Source of the DNA: Unio delphinus
Taxonomy: Eukaryota > Mollusca > Bivalvia > Unionida > Unionidae
Assembly (NCBI GenBank): GCA_029339505.1
Contig: JAQISU010000189.1
Coordinates: 2,205,001-2,269,000, forward strand
DNA: 64,000 nucleotides
Direction of reading: 5' to 3'
Made by a program: the position numbers and the translations under genes. This document shows, one piece after another, positions 47,977 to 58,598 of the stretch (positions are counted from its first letter, which is position 1; every line of letters starts with the position of its first letter). The notes beneath the pieces are model-generated. The model was not told the DNA's origin, ran no database searches, and saw only the letters and a program-made list of their open reading frames with translations.

Positions 47977-50777
47977 AGTAAGATACTACAAGGCTTAATA
48001 ATGGATATATGTACTTGTCTGTAAGAAAAAGATGTACATGCAAACAAAAGCCCAGTTTCTATGATTAAACAATGATTTATTTCAATTAATCACAAACAAC
48101 ACATGAAAGTTGGATTCTCTATCTTTGCTATACAAATGAATGTTTGTGTACATCTAATAGTAAAATATACTGATCATAATAAATCAATACACTAGAAGAA
48201 TGAAATTACAAATAAATTAACAAATGAACTGATTATTTAACTCTCAATGGACTCTATGCAAATGCAACCAACATTAAGTTTGACAAGAAACATATTTCCT
48301 GCCATGTTCTTTGCTTTAACCATGATTCCATTTCGAATTAAGAAAAATGTTATCGCTATATACAATTCAAGACACTCTCATACAACAAGAAAAGGACTTC
48401 AATAAATTTCCCTGTATACATGTGGTTATAAACTCTGCATGTTTAAGATAATCCTCTTGAACGTCCGAGATTTCACATTAAACAGTCAAAAAACTACCTT
48501 AAAATCATAAATGCAAACTTGTGAACATAACAATGACAGGATAAAAAAAGAAATCTTATCTTTATACATAAAATATCAAAATGCATTTAGTCATCTTCAT
48601 TTCTTGTCAAATTTAGACCTAGCCTGGCATGTAACTACCTTCAATTCTAATGTCTGAAGCTTTCTTTTACACAGCAGTGATCATAAATGTGAATAACTCA
48701 CCTTGACAGGTGAAATACTGGATCAATAAAAGTGTAATGTTAATCCACAGACTGTTGTTAGATTATTTTGTACACAAGTACTGTACCAGAAAGTAGGTCA
48801 CAGTTGCCATGCCTTAAGGATCATAAAGAATACACATTGCATCTACAGCAGTAATAGGTGAAAATCTTTATTGCAATTATAATCCAATTAAAAATTGTTA
48901 CACAATTTGTTAAATATATATTCTTACATTTGTCATAGCATATTCATCACAGCACCCCAATCTAAGTGTGTGATTAACATTAATTCAAAGATAGTTTTAC
49001 CTAAATGTCATTGCGCAAAATATACGTTACTGCCAGAATTGTGATGATGGAAATGCCAATGCACATTAAAACAAAGCGTATCCGATATACCATCCTACAC
49101 ATTAAAACAAAGTGTATCCGATATACCATCCACTTCAGATATGAAGATGACTAGTAAGTAAAATATATATTTTGGAATGGCCTGAACAATTCCTTAATGT
49201 CCCAGTGAAAATATAGATTAACACTAGAGTATTGAAATAATCAAATGCAACAGTTACCCGTAACAAGTTGTGCTATTACCATGGGAACTCCATCACCATG
49301 GTAATTGGGAAGATTTTTGGCAAAATTTGCATAGTGGAATGTACTACTTTGTACATGCCCTGAGCAATAACATAATGAAACAATAAAACGCTACCATTCA
49401 TCTGTATAAATTGTATCTAATTACAGAAATGTGATTTGAACTCCAAGAAATGGTTTCTTTATCAATATGAACTTCCAATTCAGGAATTGAATTTTTTGCA
49501 AGCTTAAACTTATATTAAATACCTGACTATTCAATATGAGTGTATCACCTGACTCAATTACACAATATATCATAATTTGCCAGTGACATTTTTTGTACAT
49601 CATTGCATACTGATAAAAGAAAAGATAATTCAACGAACATAAAATGTTGCAAAATCTACCAAAGTAATTTGGTATGCCTGTAACATATTAAAATGCTTTT
49701 TTTCTGAATCCACAACAACAAATGCTTCTAATTTCTTTTACAATATGCAAATGATTATATATCAAAATGTCTTCCATACATTTACATTTTGATACAAAAG
49801 TTATAGGATCCATGTAAATCTACAAATTAAAAATTTGATTTTAAAATTTTTTAGGCATCTAGTCATCAACAATCATCAAGTTTATGAACTAAAATTCAGA
49901 GATGTGTCCAACATGAAAACCACCATGCCCAAAATGATGCAAAAGTTTTAACAGGCCATAAGGGAGAGTTGTTATATACAGGGATTGAAAACCAAAAATT
50001 AAAGTACTATACACATCTGCCACAGGACATGATCATTATATCAACTCACGATTCCCATAACATGGATTTTCCCCATTAACAGCATTTTTGAATTAAAGGG
50101 AGACAATTAGGAATGAAAAATGAAACATGCATATTAAAAAATTGGAAGTTGACTTGAGTAAGAGGACAACAGTAAACAAGAATGAAACACACGTACAAGC
50201 AAATATTACAAAGAATATCAAAACCGAGTTAAAATGCCCAATGAAATTTAAGTTCTCAAAATGCAGTGCTGACTCGTTTTTCACTGGTAAGTTTTCTCTG
50301 CAACTGTATGTCTTGACTCGTATATGAAAAAAAGGATCATTTACCAGCTATTCCTTCACCAAGCACCATAAATCATGAACATTTGGCAACTATATTTGGC
50401 TTCTATTTTTGTTGTTGAAAAATAAATTTTAAAAAAAAATAGATCTGTAAAAAAAAAAAGAATAAATGAAATATTTGTCAGGTCAGTGTTTGATGCGTCA
50501 TTTTACAGTACAGTCTCCAGTGCCGCATTACCAAATGGGCAGAGTAGCCCTGTGACAATGAATCAAAATAATGTTGATAGGATAAAATTTGTGGGGTGGG
50601 GATGCCCAAGATTTTGACTGCCTTAGGGCCTTCACAGGATTTAATCTGGCATGTACATTCTCCATAATCCATCTGAACCAACATTGAATCTGTTCATTCT
50701 TAAAATATATAGAGCCAGTGCTAAATGTTCTGAATGTGTGGATAATAGTGGCGGAACTAAATTGTATATATTTGCAT
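47977..50777. other. non-coding stretch, almost nothing recognised
   Basis: AT-rich. A two-copy duplication (cacattaaaacaaagcgtat and ccgatataccatcc, 49062-49133) is the only clear structure. Opposed short open frames at 50093-50327 and 50478-50829 have no domains. Confidence 0.45.
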
Positions 50778-50945
50778 GCAAGTCCAACTGCATACAATAT
50801 AGACCATGACTTACTGTTGCATAATGCACTAGCAGGTCAGGGTCTATGCTGTTTGCTCACAACTCCTTACAAATTGCACAGACCCAGATGTTTGTGCATT
50901 ATGTGATGGCAGATTTGTCTGCATTGTTTGCAGTTAAAGGTGACC
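50778..50945. repeat. fold-back repeat FB-1, copy 2
   Basis: Ends caagtccaactgcatac and gtttgcagttaaagg are imperfect complements; the centre has gcaggtcagggtctatgct facing cagacccagatg. Same family as 37917, 52840 and 56612. Confidence 0.75.
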
Positions 50946-51764
50946 CAGTAGCAAATACAGCCAGTAGGTGATATGCATCAACAGCTATTAAGAAATACAC
51001 TGTAAATTCCTCTAATGAGGTTGTGAATTCTGCATCCACAACTTTCAAGGTCCCATAAACCATACTTGAAGACAATGTAAGATCTGTACCAACTGTTGCA
51101 TGTTGGTTACTTGTTCTAAATTCTGTTTTTTATTTTCTAATATTCAATACATTTAAATGCTTATACCATTAAACTTATTCTGCAAGTGCCGCATGTAGTC
51201 CCTCTTATCTAATCCATGAATACAAGTACAGATGGAAATGTTCATAATGGAACAACACATAAATAATTCCATACAAAAATATTAGACAATTGCTAAATGT
51301 CATGATTTACATAGCTTGATTAGTGACATAAACTGTTGGGTTGGGGTTTTGCATGGAATGTATGCTTCATACAGACAATTGTTTTATCTTCCTTTGTTTA
51401 TCAATGCAAAAGCTACTACCAAAGTAAAACACCCATTAATAATAAATCATTTGCAGAAGATCAAGTATGTAACAGTGATGTGTATCTATCCCTGGACAAT
51501 ATTTTATATTTTCTAACTTGGGCATCCTAAGAAGGTAATGAGTATATTTCCAACAAAAGAATGGTAGACTTGTTTCATGTTTAATTTTCGAAACTGACTT
51601 ACAATACCATCATTATGACAACAGTCTTTGTGATGCTGTTTTAATGTTTGTTTAGAATATTATATTTTAATTAAATTAAAATTGATACACCTTGTGTGGC
51701 ATGTTGGGGGAATGTGTCACTGCTCATGTAAAAGAAAATTGAGTAAAAACAAGAGGTCTAAGAG
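50946..51764. other. non-coding stretch, nothing recognised
   Basis: AT-rich. Overlapping open frames at 51316-51530 show no domain. Confidence 0.45.
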
Positions 51765-52640
51765 GGCCTGATATCACTCATCTGGTGCACATAACAGCTA
51801 TTTCAATAACCAGGCTTGTGAAACTACCAGTTGTGTAAGAACACATGCTATGTTAAACTAGCCTCCAAGCTTTATGTCGTGTTAATTTTCCATTTATTAC
51901 TACCTCATAATAAAATTCTATTTTGAAAGATAAAGGCTTAATTAATAATCAGTCCTTTGCACATAATCAAAGCCATCCATGATTTTGCATGTATTAACAC
52001 ATCAGACACAAAATATGGCTTCAAGAGTGGAAAGAATCAGTCAATCAGATGCATGAATCTCCAAGAACCTGCCAATAGTAGCATATATTCCAAATTTAAT
52101 TAAAATCAGACTATAAATATTGTTTTCAGTGGCTCTTGCTCATTATCAAATCCATCCAAGATCTTTATGCTATATGACAATATTGCAAATATGATTTGAC
52201 TTCCTGAGTAGTAATAGATACAAGATCACTTCCTGAATATGATGGATCTGGTTCATTTCTTGATCTGCAAAGATTCAAATTTTTTAAGTTTTTTTTTCCT
52301 TAAAATTCAGATCATAAATCTGTCTTCCAGAGAGTAGTGGTAAATTCAGCCAATCTGATGCAAGATTATCGCATTAAAAACAGAAACCATCAAAGATCAT
52401 GTTGATATAAGCTTATTTCAAGTTTGATCAAAATTAAATCAGAAATATGGTCTCCAGAGGGGTAACTAGCTCAGCCATTCAGATGTGTAATCAGCTCATT
52501 AGCATGCATGACTCTTGCTCATTACTGCACTCATCAACATCTTAATGAAATAAGCATACATTCCAAGTTTGATCAAAACTGGATTGGAAATACAGCATTT
52601 AGAATGGTAAAATGTTGTCCAATCCAGGAAAAGAAGACCT
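51765..52640. repeat. degenerate ~170-bp tandem array (gatcaaaat family), second locus
   Basis: Four to five diverged copies with aagtttgatcaaaa, gctcttgctcattatc-like and cagatgcaagatcac-like strings, the family seen at 40480-41062. Confidence 0.7.
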
Positions 52641-52839
52641 CAATAATATGCTCATTAGCTAACCTGTCCACGATTTAAACCAATATTCCAATTTTTTCAA
52701 AACAAATATCGACTCCTGAGTGGTTAGAAACAATTATTGATGGACAATCACTCGATACATAATGGTCAATGAATAGAAGGCCATATCATAATTTCCCTAG
52801 GCTTACCAATAGGTGAGTGAAAAATCACTGAATCATATG

Positions 52840-53038
52840 TACTCGCTTTAAGTTGACTCCAATTGCAAACTGCATGGATCCAGACCTTCTGTCGCATAAT
52901 GTGCAGGCAAATCTGGGTCTATGCTTTTTGTTAGGACTAATCAGTAGAACAAAACAGCATAGACCCTGTCTGCTGGCACATTATGTTATGCAGATCAGGA
53001 TCTTTGTTTGCAGTTGGACTTGTCTTATAAGCGCATAC
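52840..53038. repeat. fold-back repeat FB-1, copy 3 (best palindrome)
   Basis: Left end ctttaagttgactccaattg pairs with right end cagttggacttgtcttataa; the inner arms aatctgggtctatgct and agcatagaccctgtc also pair across a short loop at about 52930-52945. About 200 bp, no ORF. Confidence 0.82.
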
Positions 53039-53056
53039 AGTTGTTTTTCATGTTGA

Positions 53057-53309
53057 TTTGTTGTTGTTGTTGTAGGGCTTAACGCCATTTTTCAGCACAA
53101 GATAGGCTATACATGGCGGCCAGTATTACTGGTGGAGGAAGAACCCGAGAGAACCCCCAGAAAGAACCACCAACCCATGAGAAGCTACTGGCAAACTTGC
53201 TCACATAACTACATAGCCGAATCTTAGACTCGAACCTACGCAGACAGAGGTGAGATGGCAGTGATCCGTAATGGACAGCACTTTAGACCACTTGGCCACT
53301 TGGGGCCCC
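53057..53309 (-). mobile_element. SINE-A, full-length copy with 12-bp TSD
   Basis: Minus-strand element from ggggccccaagtggccaagt (A-box tggccaagtgg) through the usual body to an (aac)n tail. The bases ttttcatgttga occur on both sides, 53045-53056 and 53310-53321, defining the ends and a length of 253 bp, in agreement with the 256 bp of the copy at 31240. This fixes the family boundaries. Confidence 0.93.
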
Positions 53310-53321
53310 TTTTCATGTTGA

Positions 53322-54191
53322 AAAATATCAGCAAAGTAAAAATGCAATAATGTTAATGACTGCTATCCTTGATGAAGACAAATAAAATGACTAAGAACAA
53401 ATTTGTGATTACAGTAAATATTGGCAGTTTGAATCATGGAAAAATGGATTGCTAGACAGGACATGATGCTAGCTGCCTTTCACATGTGTGTAATGTACAA
53501 AAACATTTTTAAGGCAAGGCAATTCCAAAGGAAGGAAGAGTTCTACACCCTCTTATAACAGGCTTGGAATAATACTGGTCTGTAGATATAGGTCAACAAT
53601 CATACTCATAAAGAACAAAATACACCCAAATTTGTGAGTACATTATGAAACAGGCAATCTGGGTCAATGATGTTCACCAATCTCCAGGCTACACATTACA
53701 TAATTAGACAATATAGTCTCAAACATGATTAGACTGTTTGCTAAGCTTCACAGCTCTCCAGTCCACAAATAATAAGCCAATGTTTTCAAACTATAGACTG
53801 GTTTGTTAATTTCTGCACATAAGTGTTCTTGAGACAAACAAGTGACCTTTATATGTTAATATGTAACTTATGAAACAACTGGACTTGCTGATGCCAATTT
53901 TAGTAGTGACAATCTTTTTTGCTGGTTTGATGTCATGGTGTACAATGTGAATCAATGATACCTGGAGATACTAATTGTAACTAAGAGTTGAACTCTGTAT
54001 GGTGGTGACAAATCAAGATTTGAATGTTATACCTGAAATTATATACCTGATTCCATGCAAAATATTGAATTATACATTTTTCTAAAAATCTTCAGTAAAC
54101 TAAATATCTGGCAGTATTATTTGTAGTATTCTTTACAAAATTTCTATTGCACTGCTCTTTTACTTGTGACAATTTTGATAACTCTATATAC
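53322..54191. other. non-coding stretch, nothing recognised
   Basis: AT-rich, no gene. Confidence 0.45.
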
Positions 54192-54636
54192 TCTCCATTG
54201 TCAATGGGCTTCTAATTAGTGCCAGTACCTTACTGTAGTATACAAGTCATCAAGTCTCTATTGTCAATGGGCTTCTAATTAGTGCCAGTACCTTACTGTA
54301 GTATACAAGTCATCAAGTCTCTATTGTCTATGGGCTTCTAATTATTGCCAGTACCTTACTGTAGTATACAAGTCAGCAAGTCTCCATTGTCAGTGGGCTT
54401 CTAATTAGTGCCAGTACCTTACTGTAGTATACAAGTCAGCAAGTCTCCATTGTCAATGGGCTTCTAATTAGTGCCAGTACCTTACTGTAGTATACAAGTC
54501 ATCAAGTCTCTATTGTCAATGGGCTTCTAATTAGTGCCAGTACCTTACTGTAGTATACAAGTCAGCAAGTCTCCATTGTCAGTGGGCTTCTAATTAGTGC
54601 CAGCACCTTACTGTAGTATACAAGTCATCAAGTCTA
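54192..54636. repeat. 63-bp tandem repeat, seven copies
   Basis: Units begin tctccattgtcaatgggctt and contain gccagtaccttactgtagta; starts at 54192 and 54255 give an exact 63-bp period. Two alternating variants (catcaag/cagcaag) hint at copying in blocks. Confidence 0.95.
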
Positions 54637-55374
54637 AGCTTTCAGAAACGATTATTTTCCCCCCGAGTACAAGAAAACATTTGAAAACATTTTAAATCAT
54701 AAAAAAAACAATGGTTCCGATCTGTCATACACAATATCCCAGCTGTTCAGTGTCTTCAACTTCTCATTTTAAGCAAGCAGCATTGACAATGATCTGCCAC
54801 CAGAGTGTGGTTGTGGCAGATTGGGGTCGATATTAGGATATACAATTGCCTAATTGTACATATTTCTTGAAAAATCAAGCAGAAAAAAGTCAACACAATG
54901 CATGAAAATTGTGCATCATGTCTGCAAGTCCTACTTGAGTAACTTGCCTAAATCTCCGCTACATTAAATAACATTCACCTTTTATTGAAGTGTAGGGGTG
55001 GGGCAATTTTCCCTTGTAAATACAATAAAGTGTTATATTCACATAATCTAACACTACACACACACACACACACACACACACACCAACTTCACAAAGTAAA
55101 CTTTGATTATCTTAGAAATGCATAAACATGAATACATAAGAATTATGGACTTCATGTGAATCCCACATATAACCTTATCCCTGAGATTTAAATAATGATA
55201 TTAAAAAGCTAATGGTTTCATGGAACTCGATACAGCTCATTTGTAAAATAATGCTCCTAAAGAAAATGAGAACAAAATCTATAAAAAAAATCTACAAAAA
55301 ATTGCATCTACACTTAAAGATTATGTACTTTTTTTTCTCTCTTGCTTCTATAAATACGTGTCTTTCAACTTCCT
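54637..55374. other. non-coding stretch with a (CA)n tract
   Basis: AT-rich; about 13 CA units at 55056-55082. Confidence 0.6.
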
Positions 55375-55868
55375 ATTAAGTCACACAAATCCAGATGTCC
55401 ATCAATTTCCAATCAAGTCACAAAATTCCAAAAATCAATTTCTTATCAAGTCATAGAAGTCTATCACTTTCCCATCAAGTCATACAAAATCCAGATGTCT
55501 ATCAATATCACACCAAGTTACAGAAATCCAAATGTCTATCAATATCACATAAAGTTACAGAAATCCAGATGTATATAAGTTTCCTGTCAAGTTACAAAAA
55601 TCCAGATGTCTATAAGTTTCCTGTGATGTTACAGAAATCCAGATGTATATGAATTTCCCATCAAGTTACAGAAATCCAGATGTCTATGAATTTCCCATCA
55701 AGTTACAGAAATCCAGATGTCTATGAATTTCCCATCAAGTTACAGAAATCCAGATGTCTATGAATTTCCCATCAAGTTACAGAAATCCAGATGTCTATGA
55801 ATTTCCCATCAAGTTACAGAAATCCAGATGTCTGAATTTCCCATCAAGTTACAGAAATCCAGATGTCT
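55375..55868. repeat. 37-bp tandem repeat, about 13 copies
   Basis: Unit aagttacagaaatccagatg then tctatgaatttcccatc. Copies become more uniform to the right (55640-55850) and more diverged to the left. The open frame at 55395-55652 translates it. Confidence 0.93.
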
Positions 55869-56611
55869 TAGCTTATTATCAAAAGATGCATTATGGTTAA
55901 TGATGTACATACTTGTGTATGCAAGAATGAACACACAAAAAAGAGAAAATACAGGCTACATGTAAGCTATACAGACAAAAATCTTAACATAAGTTTGGAT
56001 TTCAAACCAAAATATTATTGATTTGTCAAAATCTGTAAAATGTTTGCCACCAATCCACAAACTATACACAAAATCATGCAAGTTTTTATGCACAAAATAC
56101 ATTACACAGAAAATTGTTAAAAACAAATAATATAATGGTATTATGAACGAAGCAACAGTCATCAAAAGAATGGGTTGGTTTTTAATGATTTCAAACTAAG
56201 CACTAGTCTAAGAAAACAAAGTATTTTGCCAAGTTTAGGGCAGAATTATTTTTATTTTCTAATCAAATACATTACGATTTTTTTTAACCAGGCAGATTCA
56301 TGTTAGTTTTCAGTTTGAATTAATTACAATTATTAGAAGCCTTAAAAATATCCAACAAGAAATTCTGAAGACATGTACTATGGCCTGACATGTATACAAG
56401 AACTTCTTTGGTGTGTAAATAACCCCCTGTACACAAATCATGTAAAAAAGTTGGATTTTTCTGTGTGGAATTTGAAGATTTAAGCTCTTCAAGATAATAA
56501 ACAAATGACAATACTTTATAAATGCCCCTTGTCACCATTTAACTGAGATACACTGTATTAATTCAAGTACCAAATAATTTGTTACCAAAAGACAAAATTA
56601 CAGTATATATT
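55869..56611. other. non-coding stretch, nothing recognised
   Basis: AT-rich; minus-strand open frames at 55956-56165 and 56310-56538 have no domains. Confidence 0.45.
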
Positions 56612-56772
56612 TGCGTATGTGGCAAGTCAAACTACAAAGACCAGGACCTGCCATCCCATAATGTACTGACAGATCTGGGTCTATTCAGTAATCAGTAGTC
56701 AACCTTGATCTGGCAGTGAATTGTGTGATTGCAGAGTAGGTGTATGATATTTATAGTTAGACTGGACTTATT
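56612..56772. repeat. fold-back repeat FB-1, copy 4
   Basis: Ends tggcaagtcaaactac and agttagactggacttatta pair loosely; the centre has gacagatctgggtctatt and accttgatctggcagtg. A (TA)n tract follows directly (56777-56815). Confidence 0.7.
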
Positions 56773-56775
56773 ACA

Positions 56776-56776
<1 letters not shown>

Positions 56777-56815
<39 letters not shown>
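56777..56815. repeat. (TA)n microsatellite
   Basis: About 19 TA units. Confidence 0.95.
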
Positions 56816-56818
<3 letters not shown>

Positions 56819-58331
56819 GGCACAAAATCATTGCAATCTGAAGATTTTATTTAAATCACAAAATCTGCAAATAAATAATCCTTCACTATAAGTAAAAATA
56901 TCTACAAAAAAACATTATTAACAAAAGAAAAGTTCAATAAAGAAACTCCACACCATCATGACCTAAAAGATACTGGTTAAAGTTTCACGTTCCGCAAATC
57001 CAGAATTAAAAAGATGACTAGATTAATTTATATTCCTTTGACAACTTGCTATTGTCTATGATAACTTCAAGTCCTGGTTAATCAATGGGCCACTTTCAGA
57101 GATAAATATAAGTTTGACATGGTTGATATAGTTGAAGAACTGCTATATCCAACAAGGGAGTCTATCAACAGTAATCACTTTCATGCTATGAACCAATCAG
57201 TACTCATATGAATGAATCAATGTACTACATGTACTGTGGCATCGGTCAAATGTGCCACAGCAGATGCCATCGAATGTGATATAGGCTGTTTTATTATGAA
57301 AACTGCAACTGTATAATTAGAATGTACATGATGATTCTGTACCATTTCCTTGGTGCAGTACCTTAAGAAAAACACAAAACATGTTTTAGAACAATAATCA
57401 GAAATCACCTACAATAGCATAAGAATATTAATTTGTATGTTTTCTCCATACAGATATGAACAGGATCTGCAATTTGGGATAGTCACACCTGATTCAGGAT
57501 GAAAGGCATCTCTGTTTAGTAGTGTAAGAATACTAACTTAAATGTGTACAGTAAAAAAAAACATGTCTTTCAAGACGGTTACAAAAACGCTGGTCTTGAC
57601 AGAACCATTCTTAATTTGTTGATTATAAAGTGTTCTTACCTGTCATGAGAGAACACCTGTCTTACAACCAAGATTTCTTGGAAATGGTGATACAGGTTAT
57701 TTCAAAGCTCCGTTATAACAGCCTCTAATCCTCATGCATGCTCACTGAATAACCAAGCTTTTTAACAGTTACTGTAGAAATCAGGACAAGACAGTACACC
57801 TTTAGATTTGTATATTTCGTTTTTATATAAAAAGATCAAGAAAACTGGCTTCAAATATTTTAAGTGGCAAAATGATTGTCATTAGACAAGTTAAAAATGC
57901 ACTGCATTAAGAGATCTTTTAAAAAAAAACTCATGCAAAATAGCCCCCATAGCACTAAATTATAACAGCACTAATTGACCTAATGTAGACAGTGAAAGTA
58001 TAACATACAGTGTCATTTGTAATAAATTCTTTTTCGTAACTTTTCAGGATTTCTAATCAGATACAATGATGTTACATATATTGTAGTCCATATGGAATAT
58101 ATGGGCAAGATTTGAATACCATTCTTGTCATGAACTGAGCGAAGTGAAAACACAAACAAAATAACTTTATAATGTTTAGTTCCAGTCTTTAACATTGTCA
58201 TTTTAATTCTTCTATAACCATAACTATACAGAATCAAATTTTGAGCAATAACAATGGATAAAAAAACGAAAATGCCAATCATGAACAACATATATATGGG
58301 AAAAAGTTTCTGAAGAAAATTAGAGTTACAA
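56816..58331. other. non-coding, possibly part of a longer hunchback 3' UTR
   Basis: AT-rich, no supportable gene; the open frame at 58013-58291 (-) has no domain. If the poly(A) signal at 58332 is skipped, this would be transcribed as 3' UTR. Confidence 0.4.
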
Positions 58332-58337
58332 TTTATT
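58332..58337 (-). terminator. candidate poly(A) signal of hunchback
   Basis: tttatt on the plus strand is AATAAA on the gene strand, about 265 bases after the stop codon. It is the first such hexamer I see in the 3' region; not proof of use. Confidence 0.4.
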
Positions 58338-58465
58338 TATAAATGTAAATTCAACTACCACATCAAAAAATGCTTTCTACTGTCCATCCCCAAAAAAAGT
58401 GAAGAAGAGGTTTTCTGGCAAGAGTATCATCGTAAATCTAAACCTTATTCATTATGTATTGAGTA

Positions 58466-58473
58466 TATGTACA
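58466..58473 (-). promoter_or_regulatory. candidate Pumilio-binding element in hunchback 3' UTR
   Basis: On the gene strand the sequence is tttgtacata, containing TGTACATA, which fits the Pumilio consensus TGTANATA and differs by one base from box B (attgtacata) of the Drosophila hunchback Nanos response element. It lies about 126 bases after the stop. No box A (gttgt) is seen just upstream. One 8-mer in AT-rich sequence can occur by chance. Confidence 0.4.
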
Positions 58474-58598
58474 AAGAAAGAGTTCTGTACTGTTCATTCA
58501 ACTTGAAAACTTGAGATCTTCTCATTCTATAAGTTTTTTTGCAAACAAATGTCTTTGTCATTTATATCGGTAGTTACATCTACCACATTTAAGAGCCA

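Noticed and set aside
58000..58598. let-7 or lin-4/miR-125 target sites in the hunchback 3' UTR
   Set aside because: Neither GAGGTAG nor CCCTGAG (plus-strand form of the seed matches) is present in the stretch I read.
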